A stretch of 64,000 bases of DNA from Lentzea albidocapillata (lineage in GTDB: Bacteria; Actinomycetota; Actinomycetes; Mycobacteriales; Pseudonocardiaceae): positions 62,001-126,000 of the forward strand of contig NZ_JOEA01000002.1 in NCBI RefSeq assembly GCF_000719115.1. The letters are read 5' to 3'. The notes under the pieces were generated by a model that saw only the letters and a program-made list of their open reading frames with translations, searched no databases and was not told where the DNA came from. Below, piece by piece: positions 34,424 through 43,852 of the stretch (the first letter of the stretch is position 1; each line of letters begins with the position of its first letter). The position numbers were made by a program, and so were the translations under genes.

Positions 34424-36661
34424 GTGACTGCTGACAGCCATAACGACGATGCCGCGTCCAGACCCAGCCGTGCGGGCGCGGCCTGGTCAGAGCAGGACAC
34501 CGCAGTTCTGTTGGACGGGATCCGGTGCGGTATGACGCTGAACGCGCTGGCGCGAACGTTGCAGCGCACGACCAGCGCCCTGCAGGCGCGCTGTCAGGTG
34601 CTTTTGCCCCCGGAACTGCGGCCTGCTTTGCGGGCCCATGCCGAAGCGGTGTTGCGGAAACATCTGGCGACCGATCCGGCTTTCGACCTGCCCACGGGGA
34701 GTCCGAGCCGTACGTCGAGCCGGCCTGGGAAGGACGGCCGCAAACCTGCGGCGATGCCTGTGCGACTGAGCAGCGAACAGCGGCGGATGATCGACGCGGT
34801 GCAGGCCGGGCGGGATGTCATCGTCGACGCAACAGTGGGATCAGGCAAGACCACGGCGATTCAGGCGTTGTGCACCGAGGTGGGCCGGAACCGGAGAGTG
34901 CTGTACCTGACCTACAGCAGACTGTTGAAAGCGGACGCACAACGCCGGGTGAAGCACGCAAAAGTGCAGAACTACCACGGCATCGTGTATCCCTCGCTGG
35001 TCGAGGCGGGCATCAGATGCGGTATCGGCGAGTCGATCCGACGGTTCAATATGGCGTTCACCGAACTCTCGGCAGATTTCCCCAGGTTCGACCTGCTCGT
35101 GGTCGACGAGTACCAGGACATCAACGAGGAATACGCGCAGCTTTTGCGCAACATCAAGTCGCTGAACCCGTTGATGCAGACCGTACTGGTCGGCGACCTT
35201 GCCCAGAAAGTGCAGTCGAACACGACTCTGGACGTCCAGCGGTTCACCAGGGAGATCACCCGGCAGGCCGAACTGATGCCGTTCACGCAGTCCTTCCGGG
35301 TCGGCCAGGAACTCGGAGCACTGCTCAGCGAGGCGTGGAACAAGCCGGTCGTCGGCGTCAACCAAGCCCAGACGATTCGGTACGTCTCCTACAACGAGGC
35401 GCTCGAATTCATGGCAGCGAAAAGTCCAGGCGACCTGCTCTGCCTGGGTAGACGCAACGGGCAGATGGCCGAAGCGTTGAATCACCTTGAACGCAGCCAC
35501 GGTGAGGTCTTCAACAAGAAGACCGTCTACGCCTCCATCCGGGACAGCGACACCTCGGTGACCTACAGCGACGACACCGCGGTGTTCACGACGTTCGACT
35601 CCAGCAAAGGTCTGGAACGATCGGCGAGCGTGGTGTTCGACTACGACGAGACCACCTGGGACATGCGCTGCAGATTCCCCGGCGTTGACACGACCGTCCT
35701 GCGCAACGTCTTCCTGGTCGCAGCCTCACGAGGAAAGAACGAAGTCGTCTTCGTGCGATCAGACCAGTCGCATCGGCAACCCAGGAGCATCGGCTTCATC
35801 GCCGTGAAGCGGTTCGCCAAGCTGCAGAATGATGAACTGCCGACGTATGAGAAACCGTTGCTGGCATCGGACTGCTTCGACTTCACTTATGCGGAGAATC
35901 TCCAGGCGTGTGTCGACCTGCTGGACCGGCGACGCCTCGACGACGGTGCGGGCGAGGAGATCAACATCGACCGCGTCGACGGGCTGATCGACCTCTCCCC
36001 CGTGGTGGGGCACTACCAGGAGGCGGTGTTCTTCGACAGCTACAACCCTGCACTCGAGGTGCTGCTGAACCCCAAACCGATCGCGAAGCAACTGCGCGCC
36101 AAGCTGAACGAGGACCCCTGGCACAACTCGCTGGTGCTGACCGCTGTCGACACAGACCAGATGCGCTACGCAGAACAAGTCACCCGGAGTGTGAGTGGTG
36201 ATGTTCGTGACGCGCTGACGAGGCGGCTGGCGACACAGCTTCCCCGCGACTGCGCGGCGCAGGTACCGATGAACCTGTCAGGAATGGCTATCGCATCGTC
36301 AGCGGCGACGCCGATCACGTTCATGGGTGTCGCGGACGCCGTGCACGACGGCCAGGTCTTCGAGCTCAAGTTCGTCTCCGAACTCGATCACGCCATGTTC
36401 CTCCAACTAGCGCTCTACCTCGTGATGAGCGGGCACCGGACGGGGGTGCTGTGGAACACGCGCACCGATGAGCGCTGGGCAGTGCAGGTGCCTGACCGCG
36501 AGAGGTTCATGGACGCCGTCATCGTGTGCGTGACCAAACAGCGCTACAGGGCCTTCCAGCCAGCAACAACACCACAACAGCAACAGACCGGCCGGCTCCG
36601 CAGGATCCCCGACGGCCTGCTCGGTCGTCCGCGTCGGGACGGACGGCCGTGGGCAAGGTAG
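34424..36661 (+). CDS. UvrD-like helicase fused to a RecB-family (PD-(D/E)xK) nuclease
   Basis: The 745 residues contain an N-terminal helix-turn-helix-like segment (AWSEQDTAVLLDGIRCGM, about 20-65), then an SF1 helicase: Walker A VDATVGSGKTT (about 140), Walker B LLVVDEYQDI (about 223), motif III/IV region VLVGDLAQKVQ and FTQSFRVG, motif V TFDSSKGLE and motif VI VAASRGKNEVVF. The last about 130 residues have the RecB nuclease layout: GVADAVHDG (Asp), FELKF (Glu-x-Lys), then HAMFLQLALYLV (QxxxY-like helix). GTG 34424 has only a weak ribosome site. Helicase-nuclease fusions act in DNA end processing or in phage defence. With an HNH endonuclease upstream, a defence role is plausible but unproven. 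It ends 14 bp from the convergent gene at 36676. Confidence 0.85.
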   Translation: MTADSHNDDAASRPSRAGAAWSEQDTAVLLDGIRCGMTLNALARTLQRTTSALQARCQVLLPPELRPALRAHAEAVLRKHLATDPAFDLPTGSPSRTSSRPGKDGRKPAAMPVRLSSEQRRMIDAVQAGRDVIVDATVGSGKTTAIQALCTEVGRNRRVLYLTYSRLLKADAQRRVKHAKVQNYHGIVYPSLVEAGIRCGIGESIRRFNMAFTELSADFPRFDLLVVDEYQDINEEYAQLLRNIKSLNPLMQTVLVGDLAQKVQSNTTLDVQRFTREITRQAELMPFTQSFRVGQELGALLSEAWNKPVVGVNQAQTIRYVSYNEALEFMAAKSPGDLLCLGRRNGQMAEALNHLERSHGEVFNKKTVYASIRDSDTSVTYSDDTAVFTTFDSSKGLERSASVVFDYDETTWDMRCRFPGVDTTVLRNVFLVAASRGKNEVVFVRSDQSHRQPRSIGFIAVKRFAKLQNDELPTYEKPLLASDCFDFTYAENLQACVDLLDRRRLDDGAGEEINIDRVDGLIDLSPVVGHYQEAVFFDSYNPALEVLLNPKPIAKQLRAKLNEDPWHNSLVLTAVDTDQMRYAEQVTRSVSGDVRDALTRRLATQLPRDCAAQVPMNLSGMAIASSAATPITFMGVADAVHDGQVFELKFVSELDHAMFLQLALYLVMSGHRTGVLWNTRTDERWAVQVPDRERFMDAVIVCVTKQRYRAFQPATTPQQQQTGRLRRIPDGLLGRPRRDGRPWAR

Positions 36662-36675
36662 CGAACGACCACCGT

Positions 36676-37959
36676 TCACGACCAGTTGCCGAGCTCCACG
36701 TCGACGCGGGGGTCGGTGCGGACCCACACCTCACCGGTGGCCGCTCCCCGCGGGGTGTCGACGCGCTCGAGTCCGAGGGTCCGGACCAGCTCCAGGAGGT
36801 CGTCCCGGGCCGGCCCCGCCTCTTCGAGCGTGCGGCTGTCGAAGAGGACGTAGTGCACGTCCCAGCGGTCGTTGTAGCCGGAGTCGGCCCAGATCTTGCA
36901 GAAGCTGGTCAGCGCCTCGCGGTCGAGCGGCGCGGCCTGCTCCCCGTCCGGTGCGGGGGTCGCGGCGAAACCCTTCGCGATGTCCTCCGGGCTCCACCAC
37001 TCCCCTGCCTCCGCGACCACCGCGGGGGTGAAGTCGCGCACCGCAAGGAAGCGCTCGAGCAGCCGGCCGACCCCGGTGGACTCGATGCCCAGCCCGTCCC
37101 CCTGCAGGCGTGTCGCCAGGCCGTCCGCCATCGCGCACGGGCCGGAGAAGGTGAAGATCCCGGTGGCCGCCACGAGGGTGCCGCCGTCGGGATGCGGAAC
37201 GTTGAGCGTCGTGCCCGTTGCCGGCACGTCCCTCACCAGGGCGAGCAGGTCGGCCGGTACGCCGTCGTACAGCGCCGCGTGCGCTCGGGTGTCCTTTGTG
37301 GAACCAAGAGCGCTGGAGCGGTCGAACGTGAGCACCAGGCCACGACCGTTGGCCGCGAACCAGGCGTTGACGGTGCCGTCGGCGGCGTAGCCGTAGTGGG
37401 TGACGCCGGAGACCGTGACGGGCTCGCGTCCGTCGATGCGGGTCAGGACCTCCAGGCGGCGGCGCAGTTCGCGCGGGTGGGTCTGCCGCAGGACGGACCG
37501 GTCGAACTCGGATCGAAGCTCTTCGCCGCGCTCGTCACGACCTCGTTCCCGCTCCGCACCGCCTCGGGGAGCACCGTGCGCAGCTCGTTGCTCGAGATGA
37601 GCCGACCGGGCCTGCAGGAAGCTCTCGACGTCCGGCAGCCAGGGACCGTGGAGGTCGAGTGCGGCGAACCCGCCGCGGGCGAACTCGGCCGCCAGGGTCC
37701 GATGGAGGCCGCTGTTCGTGACGATCCGGTACTCGGTGTGCGAGTCCTGCCACCCCTTGACCCGGCAGATGGCCCCGATGTCCACCATGAACAACAGCGC
37801 CTCTTCGCCGACCTCGTCCTCCATGGCGAACGACGTGTTGTCCGCACGGCGGTGCTGGGCAACGAACTCCAGGAAGGCGTCCGCAGCGGACTGGATCCCG
37901 CCCGGGAGCCACTCCTGCTCGTTGTCCTTGTCGTCGCTGAAGGTCAGCGGTCTCATCAC
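36676..37959 (-). CDS. Conserved-looking protein of unknown function
   Basis: A 427-residue soluble protein with no signal peptide or membrane helix. I do not recognise a characterised family. The N-terminal about 110 residues (FLEFVAQHRRADNTSFAMED, FMVDIGAICRVKGWQDSHTE, ARGGFAALDL) read like a small alpha/beta domain. A charged segment (about 120-150, rich in Arg and Glu) links it to a second domain with DGTVNAWFAANGRGLVLTFD and DRWDVHYVLFDSRTLEEAG. Its codon use is like that of its neighbours. It follows the gene at 38006-38635 by 46 bp on the same strand, so the two are probably one operon. Nothing supports a link to the helicase, with which it converges. Confidence 0.6.
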   Translation of the reverse strand: MMRPLTFSDDKDNEQEWLPGGIQSAADAFLEFVAQHRRADNTSFAMEDEVGEEALLFMVDIGAICRVKGWQDSHTEYRIVTNSGLHRTLAAEFARGGFAALDLHGPWLPDVESFLQARSAHLEQRAAHGAPRGGAERERGRDERGEELRSEFDRSVLRQTHPRELRRRLEVLTRIDGREPVTVSGVTHYGYAADGTVNAWFAANGRGLVLTFDRSSALGSTKDTRAHAALYDGVPADLLALVRDVPATGTTLNVPHPDGGTLVAATGIFTFSGPCAMADGLATRLQGDGLGIESTGVGRLLERFLAVRDFTPAVVAEAGEWWSPEDIAKGFAATPAPDGEQAAPLDREALTSFCKIWADSGYNDRWDVHYVLFDSRTLEEAGPARDDLLELVRTLGLERVDTPRGAATGEVWVRTDPRVDVELGNWS

Positions 37960-38005
37960 CCATCCTCACTGTCGGACTGCGGATTCTTCGCGGACGTCGC
38001 CCCGG

Positions 38006-38635
38006 TCATGGTGTCCAGCCGCGGGCGACCTGGCCCAGCACGCCGACCATTTCGAGCGCCACGACCTCCAGCTGGCTGCGGCTGCCGATGATCGGCCGAG
38101 GATAGGGAATGCCGGGATCGGGGTCGGGCTCGCCGCGCGACCGCAGCACGTTCCGCGCGATCGCGTGCAGCATCTCCGGCTCACCCTGCCGCTCGCCGCC
38201 CGCGAGCACGACCAGGCTGCACTCCTGGGAGTTGATCCCCCGCCCGAGCCGGACCGCCAGGCTGCACACGACCTGCTGCGCGGCGACCTCCACGGTGAAC
38301 GATCTGTGGCGCGGCCCTGGAAACCGGGATCCTCGCGTCACTTCGGCCCCGGCCGACCGGTAGGCGTCCATGAACTCGTTCGTGGAGAGCGGGGCGAACG
38401 CGCCGCTGGCGGTCAACAGCGAGTCGGCCTCGTAGGTGCCCACCGCCTCTGCGGCCCAGTCACGTCCGGCATCGCACCAGCGGTACCACCTGGCCGCGAA
38501 GTCCGTGCGCGCCAGGGCCCGAGCCATCGACGAGAGCTCGGGGGCCTCGTGAAGTTCGGTCGTACCGGTGTGCGCCATCCGGTTTCTGAAGACCTGCACG
38601 ACCAGGATGCTATTTGTGGCGGGATCGGTGTTCAT
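38006..38635 (-). CDS. Hypothetical protein, partner of the downstream unknown gene
   Basis: A predicted 209-residue soluble protein, start ATG 38635 (MNTDPATNSILVVQVFRNRM). The open frame extends further upstream, but that extension is Arg/Pro-rich and lacks a ribosome site. Features seen: an N-terminal strand-rich start, DFAARWYRWCDAGRDWAAEA, and SFTVEVAAQQVVCSLAVRLGRGIN. No known domain recognised. The start site is not firm because GAGGCGG upstream is a poor fit. It is the first gene of a two-gene leftward unit. The 5' side (38636-38908) contains the terminator of the next gene to the right and leaves about 180 bp for a promoter. Confidence 0.5.
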   Translation of the reverse strand: MNTDPATNSILVVQVFRNRMAHTGTTELHEAPELSSMARALARTDFAARWYRWCDAGRDWAAEAVGTYEADSLLTASGAFAPLSTNEFMDAYRSAGAEVTRGSRFPGPRHRSFTVEVAAQQVVCSLAVRLGRGINSQECSLVVLAGGERQGEPEMLHAIARNVLRSRGEPDPDPGIPYPRPIIGSRSQLEVVALEMVGVLGQVARGWTP

Positions 38636-38814
38636 ACGCGGCCAACCGCCTCGCAGCCTCCAGGTCGGAGGCAACCGGGCAACCGCGAGGCGTTCTCGAA
38701 CTCCTCCTGGACCAGGCGCACGAGGCACGTGCGCTCGCGTGCCTGAAACAGTCCCTGGTGTACCGGGTCGGCGTGAGAACTTGAGGTCCAACCACGACCT
38801 CGACAACTGCCATT

Positions 38815-38853
38815 GGGTAGGCGGCGAAGCTACCGCAGCTTCGCCGCCTACCC
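38815..38853 (-). terminator. Perfect 17-bp stem hairpin
   Basis: GGGTAGGCGGCGAAGCT (38815-38831) and AGCTTCGCCGCCTACCC (38837-38853) are exact reverse complements around the loop ACCGC. It lies 56 bp beyond the stop of the leftward gene ending at 38909, so it is placed as that gene's terminator. It is the strongest hairpin found in the window. Confidence 0.85.
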
Positions 38854-38908
38854 GGTCAGGTCACGCGGCCCCGCAGACGAACGAGGCCGGGTCAGCGTGC
38901 CGTGTCGA

Positions 38909-39778
38909 TCAGTCGCCGTGGGGGTTCTGAATCGACACGTGGACGTGGTCGTAGTGACCGCCGGTCACACCGGACCCGCCGGTGTAGGTGCGCCAGCCCT
39001 CGGACGCGCGGGCGACGCTCCAGATCTTGCCCTGCCAGATCACGTACCGGACGTCGAGCCTGCTCGCGTACTTCTGCAGCCAGTACGCCAGCTTCCAGCC
39101 CTGCGCCTTCTGCGCCGCGGACGGGTAGGAGCCGATCGCGTTCGAGATCGTACAGTCGAGCGCGTTGCCGGTGTTGTGGTTGCTCGTCGAGGGCTGGTAG
39201 CTGCGGTAGGCGCCCACCCAGCAGTGCTTCTCACCGGTCAGCCGGGCGATCTGGTCGTCGACGAACTGCGTGCGGGCCGTCGCATTGGGCGCCCGGCTGG
39301 TCGCCGACGGGTGCGGGTTGTTCGGCGGTGCCGCGTAGGTGGCGCCGCCACCGCCGCTGCCCCCGTTGTCGTTCAGCCGGTGGGCGGCGTTCTCGTTCTT
39401 GAGGGTCGCGTTCAGGTTGACCTTGCCGCCGGACGCGATCGTCTGCTTGGCACCGGCGTATCCACTGTTGTAGTACACCGTGACCGGACCGCTGGTGCGG
39501 TTCCAGGCGGCAGCGGCCTCGTTCTTCACGCACAGGCCCTTGCCGTTGCCCGCGCTCTTGAAGTCGTAGCAGCTCGGCTGGTTGTCGCCGTAGTCGGAAA
39601 CCGACGTGGCGAAGTCGGACAGCGAGCCCTGGTGGTTGCTGTTGTAGTACAGGCAGAACTCGCCTGCCTCGCAAACCCCGTTGCGGGCCGTCGCCGCGGA
39701 CGCTGTGGCCGCGCCGAAGGACACGCTGATCAGCGCACCCATCAACGCCGCGACGGTGAACCTTTCGAACACCCTCAC
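38909..39778 (-). CDS. Secreted protein: I36-type inhibitor domain plus M15-like zinc peptidase domain
   Basis: The 289 residues comprise a Sec signal (FTVAALMGALISVSFGAATASA); a peptidase-inhibitor-I36-like domain (VCEAGEFCLYYNSNHQGSLSDF, DNQPSCYDFKS, VYYNSGYAGAKQ; about 30-130); a Gly-rich linker (NDNGGSGGGGATYAAPP); and a C-terminal domain of about 140 residues with SNHNTGNALDCTI and GGHYDHVHVS. These supply the H-x(6)-D and H-x-H ligands typical of M15-like peptidoglycan peptidases. The start is GTG 39778 with AGGAG upstream; the frame extends further but has no signal before this point. It probably acts on peptidoglycan outside the cell, with the I36-like part as a binding or inhibitory module. 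Catalysis has not been shown for all such domains. Confidence 0.82.
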   Translation of the reverse strand: MRVFERFTVAALMGALISVSFGAATASAATARNGVCEAGEFCLYYNSNHQGSLSDFATSVSDYGDNQPSCYDFKSAGNGKGLCVKNEAAAAWNRTSGPVTVYYNSGYAGAKQTIASGGKVNLNATLKNENAAHRLNDNGGSGGGGATYAAPPNNPHPSATSRAPNATARTQFVDDQIARLTGEKHCWVGAYRSYQPSTSNHNTGNALDCTISNAIGSYPSAAQKAQGWKLAYWLQKYASRLDVRYVIWQGKIWSVARASEGWRTYTGGSGVTGGHYDHVHVSIQNPHGD

Positions 39779-39975
39779 GAGATCTCCTGTTCCTCGGTCG
39801 GACCTGCGCGTTCGGGCAGGCAAGGTCGACTTTGACGACCGCCCGGCCCAGATCCTGCCCAGATTCCATCTCGCATAGAATTTTTCGCCGCCAAAATTCA
39901 GGCAGATAGTTACAACTGCCCGGGAATTGCCCCGTTTCGCCCACACGTCGTAGTCGGCCCGGCACACTGGCAAAC

Positions 39976-42885
39976 GTGGAATTCCGCATCCTGGGACCTC
40001 TGGAGGTCCGCGACCGAGGTGCGGCCGTCGCGCTGGGGGGCTCGCGACAACGGGCGGTGCTGGCGGCACTGCTGCTCCGGGCCAACCAGACGGCGAGCGT
40101 GGGCTACCTCGCCGAAGCCGTGTGGGAGACACCGCCCGCCACCCCGGCGTCCAACCTGCGCACGTACGTCGCGGGGCTGCGGCAACGCCTCGGCACGGCG
40201 CGGCTGTCCACCAGGCCGGGCGGCTACGCGCTGGCTGTGCAGGCGGGTGAGCTGGACCTGCTGGAGTTCGACAGGCTGAGCACCATCGGCGATCAAGCCC
40301 TGCGGAACGGGGCGTTCACCGCTGCGGCGGAGTCCTACGATCAGGCCCTGCGGTTGTGGCGCGGCACCGCGCTGGAGGGCCACGCGGCCGGCCCTCTGCT
40401 GTGCGCGGAGCTGGCCCGGCTGGAAGAACAACGGCTCGCGGTCGTGGAGCGGTACGTCGAGGTCCGGCTGCGACTGGGCCACCACGCCGATCTTGTCGGT
40501 GACCTGCGCAAACTGGTCGCCGAACAGCCGCTGCGCGAGGAGTTGTGGGCGCAGCTCATGCTCGCCCTGTACCGCTGCGGCAGACGAGCCGACGCATTGA
40601 ACGCCTACCAGCAGGTCTATAGCGTGTTGGACACCGAACTCGGCGTCCAGCCCGGCCAGTCCCTGCGTGAACTGCACAGCAGGCTGCTCTCCGACGACCT
40701 GGCTCCGCAGCGCGTTCCGACCGACCAGCGCCCGCGGCAGCTCCCACCGGAGGCCGATCACTACACCGGCCGGGACGCGGCGCTGAACGAGCTGTTCTCG
40801 TTGGCGACGAGGGAGTCCGCGGTGCTGCCGATCGTGACGGTGACCGGCTGCCCCGGCGTCGGGAAGACGGCGTTCGCAATCCACGCCGGCCACCGGCTGG
40901 CCGAGTCGTTCCCGCACGGCCAGCTGTTCGCCGACCTGCGTGGAGCCGATCCCCGGCCGCACTCACCGGACGACGTGCTGGCCCGGTTCCTGCGCGAACT
41001 GGGGGTGCCCGGCGTCGACGTTCCCGGCCCCGGCGAGGAGCGGGCGAGCATGTTCCGCGACAGGCTGGCGGGCAGGCGGGTGCTGGTCGTTCTCGACAAC
41101 GCCGCGTCGGAGGACCAGGTCAGGCCGTTGCTACCAGGTCACGCGGGCTGTTGCGTCCTGATCACCAGCAGGAGCAGGCTGACCGGCCTCGACACGTCCA
41201 AGCGGATCCGGTTGGACGCGCTGGACCCGGCCGACTCGGTGCGCCTGCTCGGCAAGCTGGTGGGCGACGACGTGGCCGGGCGCAAGACGGCGAAGCGCAT
41301 CACCGCGCTGTGCGGCGGGCTGCCGCTGGCGTTGCGCATCGTCGGCATGAAGCTCCGCTCGTTGCCCCATCTGACAGCGGACGCGGTGGCGCTGCGACTG
41401 GCGGACGAACGGCATCGGCTCGACGAGCTCGTCGGCGGCGACCGCGAGGTGCGGGCCAGTTTCCTGCTGAGCTACGCCAGTCTGGACGAAGCAGAGCAAC
41501 ACGCGTTCCGGCTGCTGGCACTGCTGCCCGGCCCGAGTTTCCCGGCCTGGGCGGCCGCCGCGGCGCTGGAGAAGGACCTGTTCTCCACCGAGCGTCTCCT
41601 GGACCGGTTGGTGGAAGCCAACCTGCTGGAGTGCGCGACTGGCGCCGCAGGCCGTCTTCGGTACCACTTCCACGACCTGCTGCACCTGTTCGCCGAGGAG
41701 AAGGCCCAACAGGACAGTCCGGCGCCGGAACGTGAACAGTCGCAGCGACGCGTCCTGAACGCATACCTGCACATCGTGCGGCAGGCCGACATCCGGCTCG
41801 AGTTCGGCGGCCTGACGGAGTTCGAGCCCCCCGCACTGGACCTCGGCGCACCAGGCCTGGTCGGTGACCTGGTGGCAGACGCTCTGGCCTGGCTGGACGA
41901 GGAACACACCTGCCTGCTCGAGGTGATCGACCGCGCCGTCCACATCGGACTGGACGAACTGACCTGCCAGTTCGTCGCGTCGATGTGCGCCTATCTCGAA
42001 CTGCGTTCCCAATGGGACGCCCTGGTACACGTGGTGGAACCCGGCCTGGCCGCCGCCCGCCGCCTGGGCAGCGCCTACTGGACCGCGTACGCGCTGTTCG
42101 CCCGGGGCCTCACGGCCAGGGAGCAACGCGACTTCGCGTTGTCCGAGAAGCTCTTCCGCGAATGCCTCGATGTCCTGCCCGCCGCGGGCGACGCCCTCCT
42201 GGAAGTGGTGACCAAGCTGTCCGTCGGCGTCGGTCACCGGCTGCAAGGCAGGCTCCAGGCTGCTGCGACGTGCTTCGCCGAGTGCCTTGACCGCCTGGCC
42301 ACCCTCGACAACCCGCAGTGGCTTGCCTACACCCTGCGCGAACTGGGCGTCCTGCACCAGTACCAGGAGAACTGGCACGAAGCGGAACTATGCCTGCGCC
42401 AGGCGGCCGACGAGTTCGGCCGCCTCGGCGACCGGCGGTGGCGGGCCGCATCGTTGCTCGAACTGGGCATTGTGCGACTCGAACGCGGCGACCGGTCGGA
42501 CGCGCTGGAGATGCTGACCACGAGCCAGCAGGCGTTCCTCGACCTCGGCGACCGACGCCGCGAGGCGGCGTCCTGGCGCAACCTCGCCTTTCTGCACCTC
42601 GACAGCGGTGACCTGAACCAGGCCTACGCCTGCGCGGTGCAGAGCCGAGAACTGTTCGCGCTGACCCTGGACGAGCACGGCATGGCGTGTACCGAGGTGT
42701 GTCTCGGCGACATCCACCTGGAAATGGGCGAACGCGGCCAGGCGCAGGCGCTGATCCGACGTGGCCTGGCGATGTTCGAGACGCTCGGCGACCCACGCTG
42801 GCTGTCAAGGGCCCGACGCAGCCTCGAACACGCCACAGCTACATCCACAGCGGAAAGTACTGAAACGGTGGTGACTGCTAGATGA
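39976..42885 (+). CDS. SARP-NB-ARC-TPR transcriptional regulator (AfsR family, full length)
   Basis: The 969 residues run in order: an OmpR/PhoB-type winged-helix DNA-binding domain (FRILGPLEVRDRG...LAEAVWETPP..NLRTYVAGLRQRLG, about 1-90), a bacterial transcriptional activation domain (about 95-240), NB-ARC ATPase (P-loop GCPGVGKTAF about 291, VLVVLDNAA, CVLITSRSRL, GLPLALRI), and C-terminal TPR repeats (about 630-950, with DRRWRAASLLELG repeats). This is the standard antibiotic-regulatory architecture, acting on direct-repeat operators. The start is GTG 39976. It overlaps the convergent membrane-protein gene by 8 bp. Its target is unknown; it lies 13 kb from the NRPS operon with unrelated genes between, so control of that cluster is possible but not indicated. 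Confidence 0.93.
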   Translation: MEFRILGPLEVRDRGAAVALGGSRQRAVLAALLLRANQTASVGYLAEAVWETPPATPASNLRTYVAGLRQRLGTARLSTRPGGYALAVQAGELDLLEFDRLSTIGDQALRNGAFTAAAESYDQALRLWRGTALEGHAAGPLLCAELARLEEQRLAVVERYVEVRLRLGHHADLVGDLRKLVAEQPLREELWAQLMLALYRCGRRADALNAYQQVYSVLDTELGVQPGQSLRELHSRLLSDDLAPQRVPTDQRPRQLPPEADHYTGRDAALNELFSLATRESAVLPIVTVTGCPGVGKTAFAIHAGHRLAESFPHGQLFADLRGADPRPHSPDDVLARFLRELGVPGVDVPGPGEERASMFRDRLAGRRVLVVLDNAASEDQVRPLLPGHAGCCVLITSRSRLTGLDTSKRIRLDALDPADSVRLLGKLVGDDVAGRKTAKRITALCGGLPLALRIVGMKLRSLPHLTADAVALRLADERHRLDELVGGDREVRASFLLSYASLDEAEQHAFRLLALLPGPSFPAWAAAAALEKDLFSTERLLDRLVEANLLECATGAAGRLRYHFHDLLHLFAEEKAQQDSPAPEREQSQRRVLNAYLHIVRQADIRLEFGGLTEFEPPALDLGAPGLVGDLVADALAWLDEEHTCLLEVIDRAVHIGLDELTCQFVASMCAYLELRSQWDALVHVVEPGLAAARRLGSAYWTAYALFARGLTAREQRDFALSEKLFRECLDVLPAAGDALLEVVTKLSVGVGHRLQGRLQAAATCFAECLDRLATLDNPQWLAYTLRELGVLHQYQENWHEAELCLRQAADEFGRLGDRRWRAASLLELGIVRLERGDRSDALEMLTTSQQAFLDLGDRRREAASWRNLAFLHLDSGDLNQAYACAVQSRELFALTLDEHGMACTEVCLGDIHLEMGERGQAQALIRRGLAMFETLGDPRWLSRARRSLEHATATSTAESTETVVTAR

Positions 42886-43852
42886 CCACGACGGTGAACG
42901 CGTGCACGCACCACGCTCCCTCGTAGTTGCTCACCCAGAGGTTCCCGGAATGCCCGTCGACGACCTGCCCCTTCGCGGTGCCTCGCAGGTACATGATGAC
43001 GGACCTGGGATCTGACGACCGGCCGTCCATCGTCGGGTTGAGCTCCAGTTCCGGCTTGTGGCCGACCAGTTCCTCGATGTCCCGCGGCTTCTTGATGGCG
43101 TCGGAGCAGAGCTGAGCACCCGCCTTCGCGGCGTCGCCCGCGTTGACGGCGTCGAGGAAGGTCCGCATGGCGGCCAGCGCCTGGGGATCGACCGGCTTCC
43201 CACCGGCGCTGAGAGTGCCGGGATCGGCCGAGGCCTTGGTCGGCCGGGGTGCCGACTCGACGGTGGCCACGCCGCCGGCGACGGGAGCGATGCCCTGCCA
43301 GCACCATTCGCGGCCGTTCGGGGTGAACGTCACCTCGAACTCCTGCGCTCGCTCGGCGCGGGTGATCCTGACGGTCGCCACGGCCCGGTCGGCGGAGGTC
43401 TTCGGATCGCCCACCGGCTCGGCGCTGTTCACCGAGGAGACGCCGCTGATGACCCGGTGCACGGCGGGCTGCGTGTCCGGGCAGGTGTAGCGCAGCAGTG
43501 CGCTGGCCTTCCTGGCGTTCAAGGCGGTGACCAGCGCCGACTGGAACTCCTCAGCGCTCGGACCCGGCTCGGCGGACGTCGTGGGCGGCGCGGTCGTAGT
43601 GGTTTCGGCGGGGCTGTTCCCGGCCAGGAAGAAGCCGGGCGTGACGAATCCGGTGAACCCGGCACCGGCCAGCATCAGCACGGCGGTCGTGGCGGCCACC
43701 ACGTTCGCGGCCGTGTTCTTCTTCCTGGGTGGCGGCGCACCGAAGCCGCCACCCTGCGGGCCGGACGGGTCGTAGTGCCCGTGAAGCGGGCCGGGCTGCG
43801 CGGGCTCGCCGGAGGGGCTCTGTCCACCGAACGGGTGTTGTGGGTACGTCAT
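42878..43852 (-). CDS. Proline-rich, single-span membrane-anchored protein
   Basis: A 324-residue protein with a cytoplasmic Pro/Gly-rich N terminus (about 1-45, YPQHPFGGQSPSGEPAQP), one transmembrane helix (VVAATTAVLMLAGAGFTGFV, about 55-75), a Thr/Pro/Ser linker, then two similar extracytoplasmic segments. Each segment holds an (A)LxxxNARKA- or DAVNAGDAAKAG-type helix followed by a cysteine (YTCPDT, QLCSDA), as in NTF2-like/DUF4878-type domains. Tryptophan and cysteine near the C terminus (NYEGAWCVHAF) end the fold. ATG 43852 follows GGAGG. This general design is common in actinobacterial envelope proteins of unknown function. It converges on the SARP gene. Confidence 0.7.
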   Translation of the reverse strand: MTYPQHPFGGQSPSGEPAQPGPLHGHYDPSGPQGGGFGAPPPRKKNTAANVVAATTAVLMLAGAGFTGFVTPGFFLAGNSPAETTTTAPPTTSAEPGPSAEEFQSALVTALNARKASALLRYTCPDTQPAVHRVISGVSSVNSAEPVGDPKTSADRAVATVRITRAERAQEFEVTFTPNGREWCWQGIAPVAGGVATVESAPRPTKASADPGTLSAGGKPVDPQALAAMRTFLDAVNAGDAAKAGAQLCSDAIKKPRDIEELVGHKPELELNPTMDGRSSDPRSVIMYLRGTAKGQVVDGHSGNLWVSNYEGAWCVHAFTVVVI

